DNA from: Couchioplanes azureus
GTDB lineage: Bacteria; Actinomycetota; Actinomycetes; Mycobacteriales; Micromonosporaceae
Assembly (NCBI RefSeq): GCF_014648355.1
Contig: NZ_BMQY01000002.1
Span: 828,389 to 892,388 of the forward strand
DNA length: 64,000 bases
Direction of reading: 5' to 3'
Shown here: in pieces, positions 32,785 to 41,040 of the stretch
How positions within the stretch are numbered: the first letter of the stretch is position 1
Layout: the number at the start of each line of letters is the position of its first letter
Translations under genes and position numbers: made by a program
The notes under the pieces: model-generated
Database searches by the model: none
Told to the model about the DNA's origin: nothing
Seen by the model: only the letters and a program-made list of their open reading frames with translations

Positions 32785-34518
32785 TCACACCCGGCCGGGT
32801 GCTGCCGCTTCGGCGCGGTCCTCGCCGCCCCGTTCCACCAGGGCGCGGTAGCCGGGCTCGTCCGCCATCAGGTCACGGTGCGTGGCGCAGGCCGCGACCC
32901 GGCCATCGATGACGTGGAAGACGACATCGGCCTGTTCAAGGAGCAGCGGTGAGGTGGTCGTCACGACCGTCGTACGGCCCGCCCGGGCCGTCTTGAGGCG
33001 CTGGGCGAGCGTGGCCTCGGTGTGGGCGTCCAGCGCCGAGGTCGGCTCGGTGGCCAGCAACACCTCGGGATCGGCGAGCAACGCCCGGACCAGCCGGAGT
33101 CGCTGCCGCTGGCCACCGGACAGGTTGCCGCCGCGGGCGGCGATCACCGATTCGAGCCCGGCCGGTAGCGCCTCCACGATGTCCTCGGCGACCGCCGCCT
33201 GCACGGCCCGCCTGATCGCCTCCGCGCTGCGGTCGCGCCGGCCGGAGACCACATCACGGAGCCGGCCTTCGAACAACTGCGCGTCGTTCTCCGTGACAAG
33301 GATCCGAGCACGCACGGCCGTCCGTGCGATGTCGGATACGCGCAGGTCGCCCCACACGGCTTCCGAGTCGGTCAGGCGCCCCAGCCGTTCGACGATCGCG
33401 GCCGAATCCGCCGAGCGACCAGCGACGATGGCCGTCATCAGACCGGGCTCGATCACCACGCCGGATACCGGGTCCCGCAGCAACGCCGGTGACGCCGGCC
33501 CTTCGGGCACGGCGTGCGGGAGATCGACCGGTCGCGGCAGCGACAGCAAGCGCGTCACGCGGCGAGCGGCAACCGCTGCCCGGCTGAGATCCGATCCGCC
33601 CTCGATGAGGGACGACACCGGGACCACCAGTACGGCCGCGTACCCGTAGACCGCCACCAGTTCTCCCACGCTGATCTCACCCCGTACCGTCATCGCCGCT
33701 GCCAGCCAGGTGACGGCGGCCAGGAAGACGGCCGGTAGCCCGACGCCGAGGGCTTGCACCCAGCTGGTCACGGAGCCGACCCGGTACCCCGCCGCCTGGA
33801 GCAGTTGCGAGCCGCTGCGGTAGCGGTCGCTGTGCACGGACTTGCCGCCGAAGCCGTTGAGCACCCGCAGACCGTGGACGATGTCCACGACCTGGTCGGA
33901 GAGGCGGCCCTCCTGTTCCCGGTAGGCGTTGCTGCGGCGCTGCAGCCGCCCGAGCAACGGGCCGACGATCGCCACGAGGGTCGGCACACCGGCCAACACC
34001 ACGATGGCCAGCAGCGGAGCGATGGACAGCAGCAGGCCGGCGACCACGAGGTAGGCGACAACCGCACCGAATCCCGGGCCGGTCACGGTCAGGGCCTGCG
34101 CGATGACCCAGATGTCGCGGCTGCCGACGGCAACGATCTCGCCGGACGAGACCAGCCGCGGCAACCGGACCCCCAGCGCCGTGGTCTGGCGGACGACCGC
34201 ACGCACCACCCGGTACGCGGCGTCCAGCCTGATCCGGGTCATCGTGCGGTGCCTCATGATGGCGAGGAAGGCATCGGCCAGGCCGACCGCCGCCAAGACG
34301 CCCGACCACAGAAGGAGACGGCCGAAGTCCCTGTCCCCCAGCCCCCGGTCGATGGCCAGCGACAGGACGTAGGGCGGCAGCGTGAGACCGACCATCCAGC
34401 TGACGCCGAACAGCGCGCCGCAGGCCACGCGCAGGGACTGACTCCTGACCAACCACCACAGAAATCGCCACGGGCGCCGCAGGTCGGTCGCCGACGGGTC
34501 GCTGTGCGAATCGGTCAT
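32785..34518 (-). CDS. ABC exporter half-transporter with lost Walker motifs
   Basis: This is a 577-residue partner half-transporter with six N-terminal membrane helices. Its nucleotide-binding domain is the mirror image of its neighbour: the Walker A position reads VAGRSADSAAIVERLG with no GK(S/T), Walker B reads LLATEPTSALD (Asp replaced by Thr, catalytic Glu kept), and the H-loop region TTTSPLLLEQAD lacks His. The signature LSGGQRQRL (about residue 463) is perfect. In a heterodimer this gives one fully canonical ATP site and one fully dead site. GGTGGGGG/CGAGG precedes the ATG. Confidence 0.9.
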   Translation of the reverse strand: MTDSHSDPSATDLRRPWRFLWWLVRSQSLRVACGALFGVSWMVGLTLPPYVLSLAIDRGLGDRDFGRLLLWSGVLAAVGLADAFLAIMRHRTMTRIRLDAAYRVVRAVVRQTTALGVRLPRLVSSGEIVAVGSRDIWVIAQALTVTGPGFGAVVAYLVVAGLLLSIAPLLAIVVLAGVPTLVAIVGPLLGRLQRRSNAYREQEGRLSDQVVDIVHGLRVLNGFGGKSVHSDRYRSGSQLLQAAGYRVGSVTSWVQALGVGLPAVFLAAVTWLAAAMTVRGEISVGELVAVYGYAAVLVVPVSSLIEGGSDLSRAAVAARRVTRLLSLPRPVDLPHAVPEGPASPALLRDPVSGVVIEPGLMTAIVAGRSADSAAIVERLGRLTDSEAVWGDLRVSDIARTAVRARILVTENDAQLFEGRLRDVVSGRRDRSAEAIRRAVQAAVAEDIVEALPAGLESVIAARGGNLSGGQRQRLRLVRALLADPEVLLATEPTSALDAHTEATLAQRLKTARAGRTTVVTTTSPLLLEQADVVFHVIDGRVAACATHRDLMADEPGYRALVERGGEDRAEAAAPGRV

Positions 34519-34730
34519 CCTCGCCCACCCCCACCTTTCCCGGCGCAGGCAGCAACCATACGAGCAAGATCACGGATCGCCGCGGCCGGGCCGTCTTCGT
34601 TACGCAGCGTCCACAGACGCGGTGGCGGGGCCGGCCCTCAGCGAGGCCGGATCCGGGCGGCGTGGAGACAATCAAGCTGATCGCGGTGCCGGAAACGGCG
34701 GCCGCGGCGGGGCGGGAGGCGGCTCCCCGC

Positions 34731-34736
34731 TAGCCT
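34731..34736 (+). promoter_or_regulatory. -10 element for the leaderless Nudix gene
   Basis: TAGCCT ends 7 nt before GTG 34744 with no ribosome binding site, the same hexamer and spacing as at the SRPBCC gene. Confidence 0.55.
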
Positions 34737-34743
34737 GGGGGTC

Positions 34744-35259
34744 GTGAAAATGCCTCGGCGGTTGCGCGGCGCCGCATATCAGGCGTTCTACCGGCTGCCG
34801 CATGGGATGCGCCGGCGGATCGTGCGGCTCGTCGTGCCGAAGTACCTCGTCGGGGCGGTGTGCATCGTGCGCGACGCCGAGGCGGCCGATCCCGGCCGGC
34901 TCCTGCTGCTGCGCCAGCCGCCGGGCCGGAGCTGGGGCCTGCCCGCCGGCCTGCTCAAGAAGGCGGAGCGGCCGGCCGTCGGCGCCGCCCGGGAGCTGCG
35001 GGAGGAGTCGGGCGTCGACATCGACCCCGCCGACCTCACGCCGGCGGTCCCGAACGCGATCGTGCACACCAAGGGCTGGGTCGACACCGTCTTCCTGGCC
35101 ACCGTGCCGGCCTCCACGACCACACTCCAGGTCGACGGCGGCGAGGTGCTGGAGGCCGACTGGTTTCCCCTCGACGCCCTCCCGCCGCTGACCCCCAGCA
35201 CCGCCCACCTTCTCGGCATCTACGGCATCGGCCCGCACGCCGTCCCGCAGTCCTCCTGA
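34744..35259 (+). CDS. Nudix hydrolase
   Basis: This 171-residue protein has a complete Nudix box (G-x5-E-x7-REL-REESGV, about residues 74-96), which binds Mg2+ and cleaves nucleoside diphosphates linked to another group. A basic amphipathic N-terminus (RRLRGAAYQAFYRLPHGMRRRIV) precedes the fold and may touch membranes or nucleic acid. The downstream gene begins 7 nt after its stop, so the two form an operon with a sugar nucleotidyltransferase, which hints at nucleotide-sugar housekeeping. The exact substrate is not readable. Confidence 0.9.
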   Translation: MKMPRRLRGAAYQAFYRLPHGMRRRIVRLVVPKYLVGAVCIVRDAEAADPGRLLLLRQPPGRSWGLPAGLLKKAERPAVGAARELREESGVDIDPADLTPAVPNAIVHTKGWVDTVFLATVPASTTTLQVDGGEVLEADWFPLDALPPLTPSTAHLLGIYGIGPHAVPQSS

Positions 35260-35266
35260 CGCCGCC

Positions 35267-36223
35267 ATGACCCCCACGAACGACGCCACCCCCACCGCCG
35301 CCGCGAAGGCCGCCACCCCCACCGCCGCCGCGAAGGTGGCTGTGGCGGCCGTCATCCTGGCCGCCGGGGAGGGGCAGCGGCTTCGTCCTCTGACGACGCT
35401 CGTACCCAAGGCGCTCTGTCCGGTCGCCAACGTGGCGCTGCTGGACCGGGCCCTGGCCCGGCTGGCCGGCCTGGGCATGCAGGGGCCGTCCACCGTGGCG
35501 GTCAACGCGGCGTATCTGGCCGACCAGATCGTCACCCACGTCGGCGACCGCGCGCATCTCTCCGTGGAACCCGACGGCCCCGTGGGCACCTCGGGCGGCA
35601 TCGGACGGCTGCGCGGCTGGATCGACGGGCGCGGGGTGCTGGTCGGCAACGCGGACGCGTACCTCGCCGATCCGCTGCGGGAGCCGGGCAAGGACATCGC
35701 CGCCCTGCTGGACGGCTGGCGCGGCGACACGGTACGCATGCTGACCAAGCCGGTCCTGCCGGGCGACACGGGCGGCTTCAGCGGGCGCCGCTTCGCCGGT
35801 TTCTCGCTGCTGCCGTGGCGCTACGTCCGGGACCTCACTCCGGAGTTCTCCGACCTGGTGCACACGGTGTGGCGGCCGGCGGAGGCGGCGGGCGAGCTGG
35901 AACTGATCCCGTACGAGGGCGTCTACCTCGACACCGGCACACCGGCCACCTACCTGGCCGCCAATCTGCACGCCGCCGCTGCGAGCGGCGACGGCGACCG
36001 GCCGGGGCCGGCCGCCGGGAGCGGGCGGCCGATCGCCCCGGACGCGACGGTGACCGGGTCGGCCGAGGACTCGGTCGTCGGGGCCGGGGCCCTGGTGGCC
36101 GGGCGGATACGCCGGTGCGTGGTCTGGCCGGGTGCCCGCGTCGCCGCCGGCGAAGACCTGACCGACGTGATCCGCGCCAGCCACGACATGACCGTGCCCG
36201 CGTCGCCGCCGGCGAGGATCTGA
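35267..36223 (+). CDS. Sugar-nucleotide transferase (NDP-sugar pyrophosphorylase-like)
   Basis: This 318-residue protein has the nucleotidyltransferase core: VILAAGEGQRLRPLT and PKALCPVANVALLD (the signature Lys), GTSGGIG, VGNADAYLAD with the metal-binding Asp, and YLDTGTPATYLAAN. A short left-handed-helix-like end follows. It should join a sugar phosphate to a nucleotide, mannose-1-phosphate guanylyltransferase being one option given pimB in the window. The first 23 residues are two copies of a TPTAAAK unit before the core, and no ribosome binding site precedes ATG 35267; GTG 35336 is an alternative start. The C-terminus is altered by a 62-bp duplication. Confidence 0.85.
   Translation: MTPTNDATPTAAAKAATPTAAAKVAVAAVILAAGEGQRLRPLTTLVPKALCPVANVALLDRALARLAGLGMQGPSTVAVNAAYLADQIVTHVGDRAHLSVEPDGPVGTSGGIGRLRGWIDGRGVLVGNADAYLADPLREPGKDIAALLDGWRGDTVRMLTKPVLPGDTGGFSGRRFAGFSLLPWRYVRDLTPEFSDLVHTVWRPAEAAGELELIPYEGVYLDTGTPATYLAANLHAAAASGDGDRPGPAAGSGRPIAPDATVTGSAEDSVVGAGALVAGRIRRCVVWPGARVAAGEDLTDVIRASHDMTVPASPPARI
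35285..35335 (+). repeat. 27-nt direct repeat at the 5' end of the nucleotidyltransferase gene
   Basis: A 24-nt block (35285-35308) recurs exactly at 35312-35335, period 27 nt, encoding two ATPTAAAK units. Such in-frame repeats arise by slippage and may simply extend the N-terminus. Confidence 0.85.
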
Positions 36224-36264
36224 CCGGCGTGATCCGCGCCGGCCACGACATGACCGTGCCCGCG
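36132..36264 (+). repeat. 62-bp tandem duplication at the 3' end of the nucleotidyltransferase gene
   Basis: Copy 1 is 36132-36193 and copy 2 is 36194-36255, with 4 mismatches in 62; the first 9 nt of the unit recur at 36256-36264. Since 62 is not divisible by 3, copy 2 is read in a different frame and supplies the present stop codon. With a single copy the protein would end HDMTVPAP. Confidence 0.9.
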
Positions 36265-36358
36265 CCCTGAGCGCGCCGCCGGTGATCGGTGGATGGTGGT
36301 CCCGGCGGGCGGCCGGGGATCGTTAGCATGAACCGACGCCGACCCGAGGGAGCTTTTC

Positions 36359-36646
36359 GTGAACACCGCGATCGTGCACATCGACTGCGCCACCGACTCG
36401 ATTCCGGAGGTCGCTCAGGCGCTGGCCGAGCTGCCCGGCGTCAGCGAGGTCTACTCCGTCGCCGGAAACGTCGATCTCATCGCGATCGTCCGGGTGCCGC
36501 AGTTCGACGACATCGCCGAGGTGATCGCCGGGCGGATCTCGAAGACGCCCGGCGTGGTCGGCACCGAGTCGCACATCGCGTTCCGGGCGTACTCGCGGCA
36601 CGACCTCGAGGACGCCTTCGCGATCGGCCTGCCCGACGCCGACTGA
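36359..36646 (+). CDS. Stand-alone RAM-domain (Lrp/AsnC C-terminal) protein
   Basis: This 95-residue protein consists only of the ligand-binding RAM/AsnC_trans_reg domain (AIVHIDCATDSIPEVAQALAE, then GVSEVYSVAGNVDLIAIVRV and FRAYSRHDLEDAF), with no DNA-binding part. Such single-domain proteins form ring-shaped oligomers that bind amino acids, and they may modify full-length Lrp proteins. In actinomycetes it sits next to qcrB, as here. GAGGGAG lies ahead of the GTG start. TAGCAT at 36324-36329 is a reasonable -10. A strong bidirectional terminator follows. Confidence 0.9.
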   Translation: MNTAIVHIDCATDSIPEVAQALAELPGVSEVYSVAGNVDLIAIVRVPQFDDIAEVIAGRISKTPGVVGTESHIAFRAYSRHDLEDAFAIGLPDAD

Positions 36647-36674
36647 GCGCGCCCCGGACGACCGGAAGAGCAAG

Positions 36675-36712
36675 ACGAGGAAGGGGGCCCCGGCCGGGGC
36701 CCCCTTCCTCGT
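36675..36712. terminator. 38-nt perfect palindrome, bidirectional terminator
   Basis: The 38 nt from 36675 to 36712 are a perfect inverted repeat with 17-19 possible pairs. It separates the stops of the RAM-domain gene (36646) and qcrB (36721) and can end both transcripts. Confidence 0.85.
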
Positions 36713-36720
36713 GTCACGGC

Positions 36721-38340
36721 TCAGCGCCCGGAGGTGATCTCCTGGCGGTCGTCCCGCCCGGTCACCGGCGGCACCGCCGGCGAGACCGGGGCCTCGACCG
36801 GCTTCTCGACCGGGAAGAAGAAGCCCTTCACCGCCGGCGCCAGGGCGCCGAGGCGGTTCATCTTCTTCGGTACGACCCAGCCCGCGTACTCCAGCGGCAG
36901 CGGGTGGCCGTGGTCGTCGACCGGGCCGAGCGGCTGGTGGACCTCCACGAACCGGCCGTCCGGCATGCGCTTGATGATGCCGGTCTCCGCGCCGTGTGCC
37001 AGGACCTCGCGGTCGTGCTGCTGCAGGCCGAGGCAGATGCGGACGGCGATGTAGTAGGCCAGCGGCGGCAGGAGCACCAGGCCGATGCGGCCGATCCAGG
37101 TCATCGCGTTCAGGCTGATGTGGAACTTGTCGGCGATGACGTCGTTGCCGCCGGACACGGTCGCCACCACGAAGAACGTGAAGGCCATCGCGCCGAGACC
37201 GGTGCGCTCGGGCGCGTCGCGCGGGCGCTGGAGCAGGTGGTGCGACTGGGTGTCCTTCAGCCGCCGCGCCTCGATGAACGGGTAGAACATCGGCACCGTG
37301 GTCAGCGCGCCGAGGCCGACGACCGCCGGCCAGAACAGCGGCGGGATCACGTAGCCGTCGCCGATCGGGATGTCGATCTGCCAGGCCGGCATGAGGCGGA
37401 CCAGGCCGTCCATGAACATGACGTACCAGTCCGGCTGGCTCGCGGAGGAGACCTCGGAGGCACGGTACGGCCCGAACAGCCAGATCGGGTTGATCTGGAA
37501 CAGGCCGGCCATCAGCGCGATCACGCCGAAGACGGCCATGAAGAAGCCGCCCTGCTTGAGCGCGTACCGCGGGAACATGCGCTCGCCCACGACGTTGTCG
37601 TTGGTGCGCATCGGGCCGGGCCACTGGGTGTGCTTCTGCTTGAAGACCAGACCCAGGTGGATGCTGATCAGCGCCAGCAGGCCGCCGGGGATGAGCAGCA
37701 CGTGCGCGATGTAGAAGCGCCCGATGATCAGCTCGCCGGGGAACTCACCGCCGAAGACCGACGCCGACACCCAGGTGCCGACGACCGGGATGGACAGCAT
37801 GATCGCCGAGGCGATGCGCAGGCCGGTGCCGGAGAGGCCGTCGTCCGGCAGCGAGTAGCCGGTGAAGCCGGCGAGGAAGCCGAGCAGGAACAGCGCGACG
37901 CCGATCGCCCAGTTGGCCTCGCGGGGCTTGCGGTACGCGCCGGTGAAGAAGACGCGCGCCATGTGCACGACGATCGAGGCCATGAACAGCAGCGCCGCCC
38001 AGTGGTGCATCTGCCGCATGAAGAGGCCGCCGCGGACCTCGAACGACAGGTGCAGCGAGGACTCGTACGCCGCCGACATCTCGATGCCCCGCATCGCGGT
38101 GTACGAGCCGTCGTACGCGACCTCCTTCATCGACGGGTCGAAGAAGAGGGTCAGGAACACGCCGCTGAGCAACAGGACGATGAACGAGAACAGGGCGATC
38201 TCGCCGAGCAGGAAGGACCAGTGGTCGGGGAAGACCTTGTTCAGCAGGGCCCGCAACGGGGTCGCGGCCTGGAAACGGTCGTCAACTCCCTTGCCGACGG
38301 CAGCGGGGACCTGTGCGAGGTCCAGCTTTCGGCGCTTCAC
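36721..38340 (-). CDS. qcrB: Cytochrome bc1 complex cytochrome b subunit
   Basis: This is a 539-residue quinol-oxidising cytochrome b of the actinobacterial bcc-aa3 supercomplex. Paired haem ligands are seen in [20 protein letters not shown] and in [21 protein letters not shown]. The Qo-site motif reads PDWY (QPDWYVMF), as is usual in actinobacteria instead of PEWY. The protein extends past the eight core helices with a cytoplasmic Pro-rich tail ending near EITSGR. Its GTG start overlaps the qcrA stop as GTGA, so qcrC, qcrA and qcrB are translated as one coupled operon. Confidence 0.98.
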   Translation of the reverse strand: MKRRKLDLAQVPAAVGKGVDDRFQAATPLRALLNKVFPDHWSFLLGEIALFSFIVLLLSGVFLTLFFDPSMKEVAYDGSYTAMRGIEMSAAYESSLHLSFEVRGGLFMRQMHHWAALLFMASIVVHMARVFFTGAYRKPREANWAIGVALFLLGFLAGFTGYSLPDDGLSGTGLRIASAIMLSIPVVGTWVSASVFGGEFPGELIIGRFYIAHVLLIPGGLLALISIHLGLVFKQKHTQWPGPMRTNDNVVGERMFPRYALKQGGFFMAVFGVIALMAGLFQINPIWLFGPYRASEVSSASQPDWYVMFMDGLVRLMPAWQIDIPIGDGYVIPPLFWPAVVGLGALTTVPMFYPFIEARRLKDTQSHHLLQRPRDAPERTGLGAMAFTFFVVATVSGGNDVIADKFHISLNAMTWIGRIGLVLLPPLAYYIAVRICLGLQQHDREVLAHGAETGIIKRMPDGRFVEVHQPLGPVDDHGHPLPLEYAGWVVPKKMNRLGALAPAVKGFFFPVEKPVEAPVSPAVPPVTGRDDRQEITSGR

Positions 38341-39440
38341 GGCCGCTCCCAGAAGTCGGGTCCGATGGCTTCCCGGTAGTCAGACGCTGCCACGAAGAAC
38401 CCCTCTGCGTCCACCTCGAGGGGCAACGCGGGCAGGCGGCGGCTGGCCGGGCCGAAGATCGGACGGGCGTTGTCGGTGATGAGGAACTGGGACTGGTGGC
38501 ACGGGCAGAGCAGACGGTTGGTCTGCTGCTCGTACAGGCTGGCGGGGCAGCCGGCGTGGGTGCAGATCTTGGAGTACGCGATGTAGTTGCCCCACATCGC
38601 GCCCTTGTTGACCTCGTCCTCGTCGAACGCCTTCCGGGCCGCCTCCGCGTCCTCGTCCCGCAGGTGGATGAGCAGGGTCGGCGAGTCCGCGTAGTGGTTG
38701 GTCGCGCCGCCCGGCACGCCGGGGAAGACGGTGATCTGGCCGCCGACGCTGACGTCCTCGGGCCGGATCGGGGTGCCGTCCTCGTGGGTCAGGCGCACCG
38801 GCTTGCCCTGGTTGGGCACCGGGTCGAAGCCGGTGTGGTACATCATCGGCTCGTCGGCCTTGTGCGGGTTCTGGATGAGCCCGCCGATCAGCGGCGCCGC
38901 GGCGGCGACCCCGAGCGGGGCCATGCCCAGCGCGATCGCGCCCTTGAGCAGCGGCCGCCGCTGCACGCCCAGCTCGTCCGCCACGTACGCCAGCGTCTGC
39001 CCGGCGATCAGCCGGTCGTCGTCGCTGGACGGGCTGTTGTGCCGGTCCTGGATCGAGACCTCGTGCGGCAGCAGCTTCTTGGCCCAGGCCAGGATGGCGA
39101 AGCCGAGGGAGAGCAGCGAGATGCCGAGGCAGACGCCGAGGATCGGGGTGTAGTAGTCGTTCATCGAGTGGCCGAGCTCGAACTCCCAGGGCCAGACGAT
39201 GTAGAAGACCACGAACGCCGCCGCGCCCAGCCCGGAGAGCAGGAACAGCAGGGCGATGTTGCGGACGATGCGCTTCTCCGCCTTGGAGTTCGTGCCCTCG
39301 AACTGCGACTCGTACGTGACGATCTCGATGTCGTCGCGCCGGGCGCCCTCCCGCACGATGTCGAAGCGGGACAACCGGGGGTCCTGGACGTCGACCGGCT
39401 CGGTGCCGGCGCCGTGCGCCCCGTGCTTCGTGACCGTCAT
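38337..39440 (-). CDS. qcrA: Cytochrome bc1 complex Rieske iron-sulfur subunit
   Basis: This 367-residue protein carries the Rieske domain near its C-terminus: [11 protein letters not shown] and [10 protein letters not shown] supply the two Cys and two His of the 2Fe-2S cluster. Upstream lie three membrane helices, the actinobacterial arrangement with an extended N-terminus. It transfers electrons from quinol to the dihaem QcrC. The ATG at 39440 overlaps the qcrC stop as ATGA; the longer frame to 39458 is not needed and GGGGAAG precedes the chosen ATG. Confidence 0.98.
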   Translation of the reverse strand: MTVTKHGAHGAGTEPVDVQDPRLSRFDIVREGARRDDIEIVTYESQFEGTNSKAEKRIVRNIALLFLLSGLGAAAFVVFYIVWPWEFELGHSMNDYYTPILGVCLGISLLSLGFAILAWAKKLLPHEVSIQDRHNSPSSDDDRLIAGQTLAYVADELGVQRRPLLKGAIALGMAPLGVAAAAPLIGGLIQNPHKADEPMMYHTGFDPVPNQGKPVRLTHEDGTPIRPEDVSVGGQITVFPGVPGGATNHYADSPTLLIHLRDEDAEAARKAFDEDEVNKGAMWGNYIAYSKICTHAGCPASLYEQQTNRLLCPCHQSQFLITDNARPIFGPASRRLPALPLEVDAEGFFVAASDYREAIGPDFWERP

Positions 39441-40285
39441 GACTTCCCCGCAATCCACAGCGCCGCGAACACCAGGACCGTGATGCCGACCAGGAAGATG
39501 GCCAGCCCCTCGGTGACCGGGCCGTACCGGCCGAGGTTGAACACGCCGCCCGGGTCCTTGTCCTCCTGGAGCTGCTGCGTGATGTACGTGATGATCTCGC
39601 GCTTCTGCTCCGGCGTGATCTCGTTGTCGCCGAAGACCGGCATGTTCTGCGGGCCGGTCAGCATCGCCGCGTAGATCTCCTCCGCGGTCGCGTCGCTCAG
39701 GCCCGGCGCGAACTTGCCGGACGAGAGGGCGCCACCGGCACCGCCGTAGCTGTGGCAGGAGGTGCAGTTGATCCGGAACAGCTTGCCGCCCTCGGCCAGC
39801 GCCTCGGGGTTCTCCTCGATGTCCTCGACGAGCGAGCCCTTCGGAATCTGCGGGCCGCCGCCGAGCTCCTGGATGTACTGCCCGAGCTGCTTGGTCTGGC
39901 TCTCGGTGAACTGCGGCGTCTTCTGCTCGGCCTGGCCCTCCTGGCGGGTCATCGGCATGCGGCCGGTGCCCACCTGGAACTCCACGGAGGCGGACCCGAC
40001 GCCGACCAGGCTGGGACCACGGCCCTCGACACCCTCGGCATTGCGGCCGTGGCAGCTGATGCAGCTGTTGTCGTAGAGCGCCTTACCCTCCTGGGCGGCG
40101 GCGGAGAGCTGCCGGGTGTCCTCGGCGAACGCTCCCGGCGTGAAGGCGGTGTAGACGCCTCCGGCGAGAGCGAGGGCGGCGACCATGCGGACCGCGGCGC
40201 CGAGGCGCCGGCGCGCCCGGCTCGGCGCGGACCGCCGCCGGTTGAACACCCGGAAACGCCGTCCGGCGGGGGTGTCAGAAGTCAT
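39437..40285 (-). CDS. qcrC: Cytochrome bc1 complex dihaem cytochrome c subunit
   Basis: This is a 282-residue dihaem cytochrome. An N-terminal membrane anchor (VAALALAGGVYTAF) is followed by two c-type domains, each with a CxxCH haem site (CISCH near residue 75 and CTSCH near residue 175) and a distal Met (MPMT, NMPVFG). A C-terminal helix (GLAIFLVGITVLVFAALWIAG) anchors it again. It links bc1 directly to the aa3 oxidase. GAGGG precedes the ATG. It follows ctaE by 49 nt on the same strand. Confidence 0.98.
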   Translation of the reverse strand: MTSDTPAGRRFRVFNRRRSAPSRARRRLGAAVRMVAALALAGGVYTAFTPGAFAEDTRQLSAAAQEGKALYDNSCISCHGRNAEGVEGRGPSLVGVGSASVEFQVGTGRMPMTRQEGQAEQKTPQFTESQTKQLGQYIQELGGGPQIPKGSLVEDIEENPEALAEGGKLFRINCTSCHSYGGAGGALSSGKFAPGLSDATAEEIYAAMLTGPQNMPVFGDNEITPEQKREIITYITQQLQEDKDPGGVFNLGRYGPVTEGLAIFLVGITVLVFAALWIAGKS

Positions 40286-40334
40286 GGGCTGTGTCCCTCT
40301 GGGTCTTGACCTTGAAACTCACGGACGGCGGCTA

Positions 40335-40931
40335 TTACTGAAGCCAATAGATCATGGCGAACAGCGCGATCCACACGATGTCGACGAAGTGCCAGTAGTA
40401 GGACACCACGATCGCGGAGGTGGCCTGCGCCGGCGTGAACCGGCCCATGGTGGTGCGGATCATGTAGACGATGAAGGCGACCAGACCGCCCGAGACGTGC
40501 AGGCCGTGGAACCCGGTGGTGAGGTAGAACATCGACCCGTAGCCGTCGCTGTTGATCTTGATGCCGTCCTCCACCAGGTGGCGGTACTCGTTCGCCTGGC
40601 CGAGCACGAAGATCAGGCCCATGACGAAGGTGATGGTGAACCAGCGTCGCAGCGCGAACACGTCACCCTTCTCCGCCGCGAAGACGCCGAGCTGGCAGGT
40701 GACCGACGACAGCACGAGGATCACCGTGAACGTCGTCGCGTACGGGATGTTCAGGGCCTCGGTGTGCTTCTCCCACTGGCCGGGGTCCGCCGCGCGGATC
40801 GCGAAGTACATCGCGAACAACGCCGCGAAGAACATGAGTTCGCTGGAGAGCCACACGATGGTCCCGACGCTGACCATGTTGGGTCGGGTCAGCGAATGGA
40901 TCCGGCTCTTGTCGATGGCTGCCGCTGTCAC
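40335..40931 (-). CDS. ctaE: Cytochrome c oxidase subunit III
   Basis: This is a 198-residue five-helix subunit of the aa3-type terminal oxidase. [19 protein letters not shown], the Glu-containing GQANEY and the conserved [14 protein letters not shown] plus [14 protein letters not shown] are characteristic. Subunit I (ctaD) is not in the window, as is normal in actinobacteria where it lies elsewhere. The GTG start has no ribosome binding site; AATAAT ends 6 nt before it. It is the first gene of the ctaE-qcrCAB operon. Confidence 0.97.
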   Translation of the reverse strand: MTAAAIDKSRIHSLTRPNMVSVGTIVWLSSELMFFAALFAMYFAIRAADPGQWEKHTEALNIPYATTFTVILVLSSVTCQLGVFAAEKGDVFALRRWFTITFVMGLIFVLGQANEYRHLVEDGIKINSDGYGSMFYLTTGFHGLHVSGGLVAFIVYMIRTTMGRFTPAQATSAIVVSYYWHFVDIVWIALFAMIYWLQ

Positions 40932-40937
40932 GGGCTC

Positions 40938-40943
40938 ATTATT
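40938..40943 (-). promoter_or_regulatory. -10 element for the ctaE-qcrCAB operon
   Basis: On the minus strand AATAAT (one mismatch from TATAAT) ends 6 nt before the ctaE GTG. This would be the main promoter of the respiratory operon, giving a leaderless first gene. Confidence 0.5.
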
Positions 40944-41028
40944 GCCCCGCGATCACCTCTACATGTCGCGGGGGGCCCAATCCGGCATGTGTCGCAGCCC
41001 GGTGGCGGGCCGGCCACCCGGTTGGGCC

Positions 41029-41034
41029 TAGCCT
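41029..41034 (+). promoter_or_regulatory. -10 element deciding the start of the CtaG-like gene
   Basis: TAGCCT ends 6 nt before GTG 41041 and only 3 nt before the in-frame ATG 41038. Leaderless initiation therefore favours the GTG. Confidence 0.55.
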
Positions 41035-41040
41035 CGAATG

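Noticed and set aside
34743-36223. A lanthipeptide or other natural-product cluster around the ABC pair
   Set aside because: No precursor, synthetase or tailoring gene is within reach; the neighbours are a Nudix protein, a nucleotidyltransferase and rel.
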